This document shows, one piece after another, positions 16,898 to 25,619 of a stretch of 64,000 nt of DNA. Every line of letters starts with the position of its first letter. The first letter of the stretch is position 1. The translations under genes were made by a program, and so were the position numbers. Below the pieces are notes generated by a model that was not told the origin of the DNA, ran no database searches, and worked only from the letters and a program-made list of their open reading frames with translations. Source of the stretch: Butyrivibrio proteoclasticus P6B7 (lineage in GTDB: Bacteria > Bacillota > Clostridia > Lachnospirales > Lachnospiraceae); assembly GCF_000622085.1 (NCBI RefSeq), contig NZ_JHWL01000001.1:248001-312000 (forward strand), in the 5' to 3' direction.

Positions 16898-18328
16898 ATG
16901 ACAATGAAACCACTAATTAGCGTGATAATTCCTGTATATAATACGGAACAGTATGTTGAGCAATGTGTAAATAGCGTTGCTTGTCAGATGGATGATCAGG
17001 TAGAGTGCATTATTGTTGATGATGGCTCTACTGATGGAAGTGTGCCCTTATGCAAAAGGATAAGAGAAGAGCATCCAGAATTGAGTATTACACTTATTCA
17101 TCAGGAGAATCAGGGACTTAGTGGCGCGAGAAATACTGGTATGAAGGCTGTAAGCGGTACATATCTCATGTTTCTTGATTCTGATGACATGCTAGTGGAT
17201 GGGGCTATAGAGTGCCTAAAGGGACATGTACAGGATAATCCTGATGTTGAATTGTTCATGTACGATGCGCTGGTTAAAAATGAAACATCTGATCCATATC
17301 CAGATAATGAGTACGATCGATCAAGTAAAGTACCTCATAAGGTATTAAGCGGGCTGGAATTCTTTTCGGATTGGTATATGGGAAAAATGACAGTGTCCTC
17401 ATGCTTGTGCTTGTATAAAACTTCTTTTTTGAAATCCAATCAATTTGAATTTACTTTAGGTAAGCTACATGAAGATAATGCATTCAGTTTTAAGACGACT
17501 CTTTTAGCTAGAGAAGTGTTGTATATTCCTCAGAAACTGTACGTTAGAAGAGTCAGAGATAATTCTATAACTACAATAAAGGTAGATCATAGACATTATG
17601 ATGGCATTTGTTCTGCGTATGAAGAGTGCATGGATTTCATCGAAAAGAACACTCCAGGTGGAGCAAACAGTACCGTTAAGTATTATAACGCCTTATGCAG
17701 ATATCTATCCTTTGGAATAGATATCATTATCGGGAAATGTCATCAAAGCAATGGAGATATTTCTTTTGCCCAGAAAACACTCAATCGAATGATGGGCTAT
17801 ATGATCGATTCTCCTGAAACCATTACTTATTCTGGACTATTTACTACCGAAAAATGCTTGAAACTCTTTAAACAAGAGGGTGTCGAGCTATCACGACGTA
17901 ATATAGATAATACCAAGATGGTGCTTGGATGCAGGGATGAGAGTGAATTTGAGGACCGAATAGCTCTCGAAATGCAGAGGAAAAGGGAAGATATTGCACT
18001 TCAGCTCCCACTTTGTGATGCGAACTTAAACATAGGCATTTATGGTATGGGAGTTCATACCAGCCAACTAATAGAAGAATGTTCCAAACATAAAGAAATC
18101 GAGGCAAATATCTTTTTTGTTGATAGTAATAGGTATAGTGGAGAAGTTGGGATTCTGGATAAAAAGATCTTTAATGTCAAGGAAATTCCAGTAGATACAG
18201 ATTATGTGATCATTTCATCCTGGGTGCATCATAATGAGATGCTTTTGAATCTGATGAAATATGCAGGAGAAAAGGTAAAGATAATAGATTTATACGAGAA
18301 TGAAAAGGCGCCACTTTATGGATATTGA
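16898..18328 (+). CDS. GT2 glycosyltransferase with C-terminal IYGxGxxG module
   Basis: 476 residues. GT-A motifs: PLISVIIPVYNTEQYVEQCV, IIVDDGSTDGS, LSGARNTGMKAV and LMFLDSDDML. A long helical middle is followed near residue 375 by LNIGIYGMGVHTSQLIEE, FFVDSNRYSG and YVIISSWVHH, the same accessory module as its neighbours. First gene of a long co-oriented run; its last codons are close to or overlap the next gene. Confidence 0.85.
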   Translation: MTMKPLISVIIPVYNTEQYVEQCVNSVACQMDDQVECIIVDDGSTDGSVPLCKRIREEHPELSITLIHQENQGLSGARNTGMKAVSGTYLMFLDSDDMLVDGAIECLKGHVQDNPDVELFMYDALVKNETSDPYPDNEYDRSSKVPHKVLSGLEFFSDWYMGKMTVSSCLCLYKTSFLKSNQFEFTLGKLHEDNAFSFKTTLLAREVLYIPQKLYVRRVRDNSITTIKVDHRHYDGICSAYEECMDFIEKNTPGGANSTVKYYNALCRYLSFGIDIIIGKCHQSNGDISFAQKTLNRMMGYMIDSPETITYSGLFTTEKCLKLFKQEGVELSRRNIDNTKMVLGCRDESEFEDRIALEMQRKREDIALQLPLCDANLNIGIYGMGVHTSQLIEECSKHKEIEANIFFVDSNRYSGEVGILDKKIFNVKEIPVDTDYVIISSWVHHNEMLLNLMKYAGEKVKIIDLYENEKAPLYGY

Positions 18329-19202
18329 TGTTTCCGTTGTTATCCCTGCCTATAACAGGAGCAAAACAATAGAAAGAGCTATAAGATCGGTCTATTCACA
18401 GACAGTTCCGCCACTAGAGGTAATTGTCGTTGATGATGCCTCTACGGATAATACTGTCCAGATTGTAGAGCACCTTCAACAGGAATTTGACTCTCTTAGA
18501 CTCTATGTTCAGAAAGAAAATAAAGGTGCTCAGGAAGCAAGGAATGTCGGAATTAAGAATGCCAAGGGCAATTGGATTGGCTTTCTAGATTCCGATGATG
18601 AGTGGCTGCCGAAAAAACAGGCGATTCAAATTGAATTGTTAAGGAAGAATCCTCAGTGCAAAGCGGTATTTGGAAATGGATATACAGCCATAGGCAATGC
18701 AGTCCGCTATCGCAAAGGCGGCTCATTTGACAAGGAAATATATTCATTAAAGGATATCTTTTGTTCTGAAGTGGGCTTCCCTACAATATTGGTTAAAAAA
18801 GATGTTTTGGTACATATAGGTTATTTGGACTCGAAAGTTCCAGCTTATCAAGAAGTTGATACAAAGCTGAGGATAGCCGGAGAAACAGACTTTATCTTTG
18901 ATTCTAGGCCAATATATAAATATCACATGCATTCCGGTGCAACTATATCTAAGGATACAAAGAGAAATACTGATGGATTTCGATATGTTGTATTAAAGAA
19001 CATGAACCTGATAAGTGGAATCGACGGCATTGATATAGTTGAATATTACTTATCGGGAATGGATGACAGAGCCGTTAATAGAGTTGATAAGTTTGTATAT
19101 CACGGGCTTCATAGTTTATACCATCTTAGAAGTGGTGATGAATTATTCAGAAAAGTTATGATCGGATTTATGAGATTGGAATTTAAGCTTAGGTACAAAT
19201 AG
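18318..19202 (+). CDS. GT2 glycosyltransferase
   Basis: 294 residues from the ATG at 18318; an ATG 18 bases earlier lies inside the upstream gene and leaves no ribosome site. Motifs: VSVVIPAYNRSKTIERAIRS, VIVVDDASTDNT, GAQEARNVGIKNAKG, IGFLDSDDEW. Unlike the three GT2 enzymes before it, this one ends without the IYGxGxxG module. A free-standing copy of that module starts 17 bases after its stop. Confidence 0.85.
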   Translation: MDIDVSVVIPAYNRSKTIERAIRSVYSQTVPPLEVIVVDDASTDNTVQIVEHLQQEFDSLRLYVQKENKGAQEARNVGIKNAKGNWIGFLDSDDEWLPKKQAIQIELLRKNPQCKAVFGNGYTAIGNAVRYRKGGSFDKEIYSLKDIFCSEVGFPTILVKKDVLVHIGYLDSKVPAYQEVDTKLRIAGETDFIFDSRPIYKYHMHSGATISKDTKRNTDGFRYVVLKNMNLISGIDGIDIVEYYLSGMDDRAVNRVDKFVYHGLHSLYHLRSGDELFRKVMIGFMRLEFKLRYK

Positions 19203-19218
19203 TAGGAGCATCCAATAT

Positions 19219-19710
19219 ATGAAAGCGATAAGACGATTTATCCTTTTTGTTGCTAGTTTAGTCGCCATTATAGTAGTGGCGCTAAGAGAAGCGTCAATAT
19301 GTGACGATAGAAAAGAACTAAATAAACTAAAGGATGAAAAAGAAAAACTGATAGAGTTTAACCGGATTTGGAATCAATGGCTTGATTCAAAACTATCAGG
19401 AAAGAAGATATCTGACTATTTTAGAAGCCATGGATATGAAAAAGTGGCGATTTATGGGATAAAAGAGCTTGGCATAGCTCTTTTTAAAGAGTTGGAACAA
19501 CAAGGCATTGATGTAAGGTATGGCATTGATAAGAACAAGAGCGTATCGGTGGAAGGACTGACAGTGGTATCACCAGAAGATAAGCTCGAAGACGTGGATG
19601 TAGTGGTGGTAACAGCAATTCATTATTTTGGCGAGATTGCTGAAGAACTTGGTTCAAAGATGACTTGTCCAATAATTAGCATTGAGAACTTGTTTGTTGA
19701 TATAGACTAA
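19219..19710 (+). CDS. Membrane-anchored IYGxxxxG small protein
   Basis: 163 residues, AGGAG before the ATG. An N-terminal membrane helix (about 6-22) is followed by a charged helix (about 28-50). The alpha/beta module then contains VAIYGIKELGIALFKEL (about 76-92), RYGIDKN, VDVVVVTAIHYF and CPIISIE. The middle Gly of GxGxxG is replaced (GIKELG), so nucleotide binding may be weakened or altered. Close in sequence to the genes at 24721 and 25211. It could tether a partner glycosyltransferase to the membrane; this is inference. Confidence 0.6.
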   Translation: MKAIRRFILFVASLVAIIVVALREASICDDRKELNKLKDEKEKLIEFNRIWNQWLDSKLSGKKISDYFRSHGYEKVAIYGIKELGIALFKELEQQGIDVRYGIDKNKSVSVEGLTVVSPEDKLEDVDVVVVTAIHYFGEIAEELGSKMTCPIISIENLFVDID

Positions 19711-19726
19711 TAGTAGGAGGATGCCC

Positions 19727-20170
19727 ATGAGTACTATCGAAGAAATCAGAAAAAAAGACACCTTGCTTGCTATCATCATTAGATCTGGCTATTCTTGCGA
19801 TGGCATTAATTTCATTACGCCAGGGGAGTACTCCCAGCAGCTGGCCTACATGCATCATCCTACGGGAAAGGTGATCGATGCCCATGTTCACAATATTGTT
19901 CACAGGAATGTTGTGATGACCCAGGAGGTTCTGGTGCTTAAGAAGGGGAAGCTTCGAGTGGATTTCTACGATGCCTACAAAGACTACCTAGAGAGCAGAG
20001 TCCTTGAGGGCGGCGATGTGATTTTGCTGGTTTCTGGCGGACATGGATTTAAGGTTCTGGAAGAGGTTGAGATGCTTGAAATCAAACAGGGACCTTACGC
20101 TGGAGATGCGGATAAGATAAGGTTTGAATCTGTTGCTGACGACGATGTAGTGCTTGGTGGAGACAACTGA
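19727..20170 (+). CDS. Cupin-fold protein of a nucleotide-sugar pathway
   Basis: 147 residues. The ATG at 19727 is six bases from GGAGG, whereas an ATG at 19721 touches it and is rejected. The sequence has a small double-stranded beta-helix pattern: HHPTGKVIDAHVHNIVHR, EVLVLKKGKLRVDFYD, VLEGGDVILLVSGGHGFKVL. His residues around AHVHN could bind metal. The stop is one base before the DegT aminotransferase start. Cupin plus DegT pairs are known in deoxyamino-sugar synthesis (FdtA/FdtB type), but this is not a clear FdtA. Codons are more GC-rich than in flanking genes. Confidence 0.6.
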   Translation: MSTIEEIRKKDTLLAIIIRSGYSCDGINFITPGEYSQQLAYMHHPTGKVIDAHVHNIVHRNVVMTQEVLVLKKGKLRVDFYDAYKDYLESRVLEGGDVILLVSGGHGFKVLEEVEMLEIKQGPYAGDADKIRFESVADDDVVLGGDN

Positions 20171-20171
20171 C

Positions 20172-21287
20172 ATGGCATTTATTCCTGTTAACGAGCCTTT
20201 ACTTAATGGCAATGAAAAGAAATATCTCTGTGAATGCATAGATACTGGCTGGATTTCATCTGAAGGGCCCTTTGTCCGCGAGTTTGAGGAAAAGATGGCG
20301 GCCAGAGTATCGAGAAAACATGGAATTGCAGTTACTAACGGAACAGCAGCTCTTGAGATAGCAGTCCGTGCGCTTAAGCTCAAAGAGGGCGATGAAGTTA
20401 TCATGCCCACTTTTACCATTATTTCCTGTGCCTACGCGGTGACTCAGGTGGGAGCAATTCCTGTGCTGGTGGACAGTGACGATAAGACCTTCAACATGAA
20501 GGTAGAGGATATAGAGGCAAAGATTACGCCGAAGACTAAGGCGATTATGGTGGTTCACATCTACGGACTGCCAGTGGATATGGATCCTGTGCTGGAAATC
20601 GCAAGAAAGCACAATCTAAGGATTATAGAAGATGCCGCAGAAATGCACGGCCAGACCTACAAAGGAAGGCCCTGCGGCAGCTTTGGAGATATCAGTATTT
20701 TCAGTTTTTACCCCAATAAACATGTAACCACAGGCGAAGGCGGAATGGTGGTTACGGATGATGACGAATTGGCAGAGAAATGCAGATCTCTCAGGAATCT
20801 CTGCTTCCAGAGAAGCGCCAGATATGTTCACGAGGAGCTTAGCGGCAACTATAGATTTACCAATCTTCAGGCAGCAGTAGGTCTTGCCCAGCTAGAAAGA
20901 CTGGATGAGTTTGTGATTAAGAAAAGACAGATCGGTAAGCGCTACACAGAGGGGCTTCGCGACATTAGTGATATAAGCCTTCCACTAGCCCGCACCGATT
21001 ATGCCGACAATATCTATTGGGTATACGGAATCGTAATCAGCGATGACGTTCCGATGGACAACAAAGAGCTACAAAAGAAACTTGCAGAAAATGAAATCGG
21101 AAGTCGCACTTTCTTTTGGTGCATGCATGAACAGCCTGTATATCAGGAAATGGGGCTGTTTAAAGAAGAGACTTATCCAAATGCTGAACGCCTGGCAAGG
21201 AAGGGGTTGTATCTGCCTAGCGGATTGGCAATCACAGATGAACAGCTTGAGACAGTTATCGGAGTAGTTAGAAAGATCTTTTCATAA
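20172..21287 (+). CDS. DegT/DnrJ/EryC1/StrS sugar aminotransferase
   Basis: 371 residues. PLP-fold hallmarks: TNGTAALEIAVRAL, DEVIMPTFTIISCAYAV, IEDAAEMHGQTYKG and SFYPNKHVTTGEGGM, with the Schiff-base Lys in FYPNKH. The C-terminus includes YRFTNLQAAVGLAQLERLD. It is closest in pattern to perosamine synthetase-like enzymes that aminate a 4-keto sugar nucleotide using glutamate. Paired with the cupin upstream; together they look like a small acquired block with higher GC. Confidence 0.9.
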   Translation: MAFIPVNEPLLNGNEKKYLCECIDTGWISSEGPFVREFEEKMAARVSRKHGIAVTNGTAALEIAVRALKLKEGDEVIMPTFTIISCAYAVTQVGAIPVLVDSDDKTFNMKVEDIEAKITPKTKAIMVVHIYGLPVDMDPVLEIARKHNLRIIEDAAEMHGQTYKGRPCGSFGDISIFSFYPNKHVTTGEGGMVVTDDDELAEKCRSLRNLCFQRSARYVHEELSGNYRFTNLQAAVGLAQLERLDEFVIKKRQIGKRYTEGLRDISDISLPLARTDYADNIYWVYGIVISDDVPMDNKELQKKLAENEIGSRTFFWCMHEQPVYQEMGLFKEETYPNAERLARKGLYLPSGLAITDEQLETVIGVVRKIFS

Positions 21288-21298
21288 GAGGAAAAACT

Positions 21299-22627
21299 AT
21301 GTTAAGTATCGCCAGATTTGCAGATGATTACTATGAAATTGCTAAGGACAATAACTGGAAAACAGTGATATACGGCGCTGGAGATGGCTTTGTTTCCAAT
21401 AGAAACAAGCTTCCTGGGTATGATGCGGTTTATGACAAAAATGCAGCTTCAATTGGCCAGATCGGTGAAGATAAGATAAAAGATATACAAGAATTGAAAT
21501 CGCTAAATGAACCAGTAAATATCATTGTCTGCATTGTTAACGGAGATGTATTTGATGCTGTTTGCAACGATTTTATTGAAGCAGGCGTAAATGGAAATGT
21601 TTTTCACTTTTTTAATAATGTGGCTTTTATAGATAACTGCTGGGGTAGCGCCAAATCATACAAGGTAAAGCCAACCAAAGAGGCATTAAATGTGAATATT
21701 ATCTGTACTGACTCTGGCTGGATATTTAGAAAATTTGCCATAAAGATGGAGGAAGAGTTAAAAAAGCTTGGAGTCAATGTGAAAATATCAGAAGATGTGG
21801 ATGAGAATGCGGATATAAATCACCATATTCCATTTGCTACGCATAAAGCACGTCCAAATGATACCTTAATGATCACTCATGTAGACACATCCAAAAAGGT
21901 TGCAATGATCAGGAAGCAACTAAAGACAGCAGGGATGGGAATATGCATGTCTAAGTACACGATGAACATGCTTGTAAGCTACGGCATTCCGAGGGATAAA
22001 CTTTGCTATGTCAATCCGGCCCATGATCATTTAATCAAACCGCACAAGTATGTTATAGGCATTACTCACAAATGCCATGATAAAGATGATCTAAGAAAAA
22101 GAGCTACAGCGATTCTTGACGTGTTAGAAGGAGTTGATCCAGATTATTTTGAATTCAAGATAATGGGAGCAGGTTGGGAGCAAGTTGCAGAAGAAATGAG
22201 AAAAAAAGGCTTCGGTGTTGAGCTGTTCCCGGATTTTGACCTTGAAAAATATACAGATTTAATGTCAAAAATAGATTATTTCATGTACATGGGCTTTGAT
22301 GAAGGAACCATGGGATTTCAAGATGCTTTATATGCGGGGGCAGGCACAATTGTTACTCCGCAGGGCTATCATCTTGAAATGGGCGTAGATATTGACTATC
22401 CATGTGAGACTATTGAAGAATTCAGGGCAGCTTTTCTTGATCTTCAGAACAAGAGAAAAATGCGTAGAAATGCTGTTGAGAATCAGACGTGGGAAGAATA
22501 CACAAAAAAGCATCTTACTATTTGGAAATATCTTCTTGAAAGAGAACCTTTGACAGAACTATATAAGAATCAATCTGAATATATGGATGGTATTTTTTCG
22601 GTATTACTTGAAGACAATAGGATTTAA
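21299..22627 (+). CDS. GT4-like glycosyltransferase with N-terminal IYGxGxxG module
   Basis: 442 residues. The accessory module is at the front here: WKTVIYGAGDGFVSN (about 19-33), AVYDKNAASIG and IIVCIVNGDVFDA. After about residue 130 a GT-B-like domain follows (NIICTDSGWIFRKFA, ITHVDTSKKVAMIRKQL, FEFKIMGAGW, FMYMGFDEGTMGFQDALYAG). The last of these resembles the acceptor/donor segment of GT4 enzymes. AGAGGA precedes the ATG. Confidence 0.7.
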   Translation: MLSIARFADDYYEIAKDNNWKTVIYGAGDGFVSNRNKLPGYDAVYDKNAASIGQIGEDKIKDIQELKSLNEPVNIIVCIVNGDVFDAVCNDFIEAGVNGNVFHFFNNVAFIDNCWGSAKSYKVKPTKEALNVNIICTDSGWIFRKFAIKMEEELKKLGVNVKISEDVDENADINHHIPFATHKARPNDTLMITHVDTSKKVAMIRKQLKTAGMGICMSKYTMNMLVSYGIPRDKLCYVNPAHDHLIKPHKYVIGITHKCHDKDDLRKRATAILDVLEGVDPDYFEFKIMGAGWEQVAEEMRKKGFGVELFPDFDLEKYTDLMSKIDYFMYMGFDEGTMGFQDALYAGAGTIVTPQGYHLEMGVDIDYPCETIEEFRAAFLDLQNKRKMRRNAVENQTWEEYTKKHLTIWKYLLEREPLTELYKNQSEYMDGIFSVLLEDNRI

Positions 22628-22639
22628 TGGGATATCAAT

Positions 22640-23551
22640 ATGAGTGAACTATTTTTCCTGATAACAATAGATACAGAAGGAGATAACATTTGGGAAACAA
22701 CTGTTAATTCGAAGGTCACAACAAAGCATGCATCGCACCTGTTTAGATTTCAAGATATGTGCGAAAGCTTTGATTTTATTCCAACGTACCTGACTAATTA
22801 TGAAATGGCCAAGTCTGATGCGTTTGTGGAGCTTGGAAGAAATGGTCTTTCCCGAAACAAATTGGAAATTGGTGCACATATTCATGCGTGGAATCAGCCG
22901 CCATATTACCCTCTGGTGCCTAAGCTTGGAGAAAAAGGCAAACCATATTTGAGCGAATATCCGCGGTGGGTAATAAGGAGAAAGCTTGAGAATATTACAG
23001 GGCTATTGGGAGATACGTTTGGCGTTCCTATAACTTCACATCGCGGAGGCAGATGGTGCCTAAATGATGTAATAGTCGAAGAACTGGTTAGATTAAATTA
23101 TATTGTAGATTGTACTTGTACTCCGTATATGAATTGGGAAAAAGTGAGTGGATATACATGGGGCAGCGGAGGGCCTAATTACGAAAAGCACAATAATGAG
23201 CCATATAAACTAACTAGTAAGAGGTATAAAGAAGATCCCCAAGCGTATCTGATTGAGGTTCCAACTACAATAGAAAAAATAGGGAAACGAAATTCAATCC
23301 AGTGGCTCAGGCCTAAAGGGAATAATCTTCCGGCCCTAAAGGAAATAGTAAGGAAAAGAGCTGCAGAAGGAAAGCATGTGGAATTCATGCTACATTCTTC
23401 AGAACTTGATTATGGGACTAATCCGATTTTTAGGAACAAAGGCATGATAGATCTTCTATACAGAGATATAGAAGAACTGTTTTTGTATGCAAAGGAGCTT
23501 GGCTACAAGGGCTCTGGATTGACCGCATTTGCCAGACAAATATCAGTCTGA
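22640..23551 (+). CDS. Polysaccharide deacetylase-like (NodB-fold) protein
   Basis: 303 residues. LFFLITIDTEGDNIWE contains the metal-binding Asp of NodB-type deacetylases, LEIGAHIHAWNQPP supplies the His pair, and ITSHRGGRWCLND the Arg segment. There is no signal peptide, so it may act on lipid-linked or nucleotide-linked intermediates, or belong to the WalW-like branch. Flanked by two glycosyltransferases with short gaps. Deacetylation of an N-acetyl sugar is the family activity; the substrate is not visible. Confidence 0.75.
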   Translation: MSELFFLITIDTEGDNIWETTVNSKVTTKHASHLFRFQDMCESFDFIPTYLTNYEMAKSDAFVELGRNGLSRNKLEIGAHIHAWNQPPYYPLVPKLGEKGKPYLSEYPRWVIRRKLENITGLLGDTFGVPITSHRGGRWCLNDVIVEELVRLNYIVDCTCTPYMNWEKVSGYTWGSGGPNYEKHNNEPYKLTSKRYKEDPQAYLIEVPTTIEKIGKRNSIQWLRPKGNNLPALKEIVRKRAAEGKHVEFMLHSSELDYGTNPIFRNKGMIDLLYRDIEELFLYAKELGYKGSGLTAFARQISV

Positions 23552-23563
23552 AAAGAGGAATAT

Positions 23564-24724
23564 ATGAATTTAGCGATCATAATTCCGCATTTAGCGCAGG
23601 GTGGAGCGGAAAGAATAGCGCAATTATTAGGAAAATGGTATAGCCAAAGCGGAAATAATGTCTATTACTTTCTTACAGATAGATCATTTCGAAACGTTTA
23701 TGAAGTAACTGGTGAAGTGGTCTATGTTGATGCGGATTATACTCCCTCTACAGGTTTCAATGAATTATTAGATCTTTTGAAAGGTGCTAAAAAAGTAAAA
23801 GAATTAAAGAAACGGTATCGCATAGATGTTTCGGTTTCTTTTATGGAATGGAGCAACTTACTGAATGTTTTTTCCAGAGGAAGCGAACGCGTAATAACAA
23901 GTATTAGAACGACGCTTTCGTTAAGGACGGAGTTTAAAGGAATTCACTATGACAGAAGGCTTATAAGGTATAGCTGCAAGCATTCTGACAAAATGGTTGC
24001 TGTTTCTGATTGGGTAAAAAAAGACCTTGTAAGTAATTATGGCTTACCTGAAAAAAAGGTAGTAACAATACCCAATCCCGCTATAAAGAGAAATAATGAC
24101 ATAAAAGCGCTGGAATGGAGTTTTGGCAGCAAAGCTGTAGTCACAATAGGACGATTAGAAGCTGTTAAACAGCAGGATAGAATCATCAGGGCTTTTTCAT
24201 ATGCATATAAAATGGATAAAGACTTGCGTCTGGTTGTTCTGGGAGATGGCCCAGCAAAAGACTACTTAAAGATGATCAGTGAAAAACTTGGAGTAAGTGA
24301 AGCTGTTTTCTTTGCAGGATTTACAAATGAAGTGGGATTCTATTTGGAAAGGGCAAAGGCATTTGTTCTAGCTTCAAGAGTTGAGGGTTTTCCAAATGTT
24401 ATTGTAGAGGCTATGGCCTATGGAGTTCCAGTTATTTCCACTGATTTGCCTGGTGGCTGCGCTGAAATAATAGGTAAGAACAAGGAAGTTAATGGGATAG
24501 AAGAATTTGAGTATGGTGTCATGACTCCATATATAGAGGGTAAAGCACCAAGAGGCAATGATCTGGAGAAAAACGAAGAATTATTAGGTGAAGCAATATT
24601 CAACGTAGTGACGGATGAAGAGTTAAATAAAAGATATGGCGATAGATCCTTGGAAAGATCAGATTTCTACAGTGAAAAAAATGTGATTGCAATGTGGGAT
24701 GACACATTGGGGGTTAGAAAATGA
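23564..24724 (+). CDS. GT4 glycosyltransferase
   Basis: 386 residues, AGAGGA before the ATG. GT-B motifs: IIPHLAQGGAERIAQLLGKW, VVTIGRLEAVKQQDRIIRAF, LVVLGDGPAKDYL, VLASRVEGFPNVIVEAMAYG with the EGFPNVIVEA box of family 4, and VISTDLPGG. It probably retains the sugar configuration and works in the cytoplasm. It has no IYGxGxxG module, but its stop overlaps (ATGA) a free-standing one at 24721. Confidence 0.9.
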   Translation: MNLAIIIPHLAQGGAERIAQLLGKWYSQSGNNVYYFLTDRSFRNVYEVTGEVVYVDADYTPSTGFNELLDLLKGAKKVKELKKRYRIDVSVSFMEWSNLLNVFSRGSERVITSIRTTLSLRTEFKGIHYDRRLIRYSCKHSDKMVAVSDWVKKDLVSNYGLPEKKVVTIPNPAIKRNNDIKALEWSFGSKAVVTIGRLEAVKQQDRIIRAFSYAYKMDKDLRLVVLGDGPAKDYLKMISEKLGVSEAVFFAGFTNEVGFYLERAKAFVLASRVEGFPNVIVEAMAYGVPVISTDLPGGCAEIIGKNKEVNGIEEFEYGVMTPYIEGKAPRGNDLEKNEELLGEAIFNVVTDEELNKRYGDRSLERSDFYSEKNVIAMWDDTLGVRK

Positions 24725-25206
24725 AGATAATAATTATTATTGGCGTTTTGCTTGTTGGAATTGTAATTGGATTTATTATTTGCGAGCAGACATTAGGCGA
24801 TGCCAGGAAAAAGGCAATTATAAAACTGGAGGATTTTAGAAAGAAAAACGCCGAGTTTTATTCGATACAAAATAGATGGATCAAAATACTTCATGAAGGA
24901 CGAGGCACTATAAATTATTTTGAAAAGAATGGTTATAAGACTGTAGCAATATATGGCATGAAGGAGTTGGGAATACTACTCCTTGAGGAACTTAATAATA
25001 GTGGTGTGGAAGTAAAATATGCAATAGACAGAGACGCGGATAAGCTGTATGTCGCAACCGATGTTTACAAACCAGATGAAGATCTTCAAAAGGTAGATGT
25101 GGTCGTGGTTACAGCGATTCATTATTTTGATTCAATAAAGGCGGAACTTGAGAAAAAAATGGATTGTCCAATTATTTCTTTGGAAGATGTGATTTGGGAG
25201 TCGTGA
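24721..25206 (+). CDS. Membrane-anchored IYGxxxxG small protein
   Basis: 161 residues, translationally coupled to the GT4 gene by ATGA. An N-terminal membrane helix (about 2-22) is followed by a charged helix and the module VAIYGMKELGILLLEEL (about 75-91), VKYAIDRDADKL, VDVVVVTAIHYFDSI and CPIISLEDVI. It closely resembles the next gene and the one at 19219, so tandem duplication is likely. The loop is GMKELG, lacking the middle Gly. Confidence 0.6.
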   Translation: MKIIIIIGVLLVGIVIGFIICEQTLGDARKKAIIKLEDFRKKNAEFYSIQNRWIKILHEGRGTINYFEKNGYKTVAIYGMKELGILLLEELNNSGVEVKYAIDRDADKLYVATDVYKPDEDLQKVDVVVVTAIHYFDSIKAELEKKMDCPIISLEDVIWES

Positions 25207-25210
25207 GAAT

Positions 25211-25618
25211 ATGTGGCTTAAGAAGAGAAACAGTGAACTGACGGATGAAGTTATTAAGCTCAGAGAACTTCAAAAGGTCCTGATGATGTGGATTCAGGAT
25301 TACCAGGATGGGCGCAGGCTCATATCCTTTTTTCACAAGAATGGATATAAGAGCATCGCAATATATGGATTTGCTGACCTTGGAATAGCACTGTGTGGAG
25401 AGCTGGAAAACACTGATGTAGAAGTCAAGTATGGCATAGATAGAAATGCTGAAATGGTCTATTCAGAGAAAACAGTGTACAAGCCATATGACGACCTGCC
25501 ACCAGTTGATGTTGTTGTAGTAACGGCGGTCCATTATTTTGATGACGTCAAAAGAGATTTAGAGAAGAAATTAAGTTGTCCTATTATTTCAATTGAAGAT
25601 GTAATAATTGGTGCATGA
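25211..25618 (+). CDS. IYGxxxxG small protein (no membrane helix)
   Basis: 135 residues, four bases after the preceding gene. It starts with a polar helix (MWLKKRNSELTDEVIKLREL) in place of the membrane helix. SIAIYGFADLGIALCGEL (about 49-66), VKYGIDRNAEMVY, VDVVVVTAVHYFDDV and CPIISIEDVI follow. The 24721 and 25211 products may pair with each other or with the two GT4 enzymes on either side. No catalytic residue is recognisable. Confidence 0.6.
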   Translation: MWLKKRNSELTDEVIKLRELQKVLMMWIQDYQDGRRLISFFHKNGYKSIAIYGFADLGIALCGELENTDVEVKYGIDRNAEMVYSEKTVYKPYDDLPPVDVVVVTAVHYFDDVKRDLEKKLSCPIISIEDVIIGA

Positions 25619-25619
25619 T

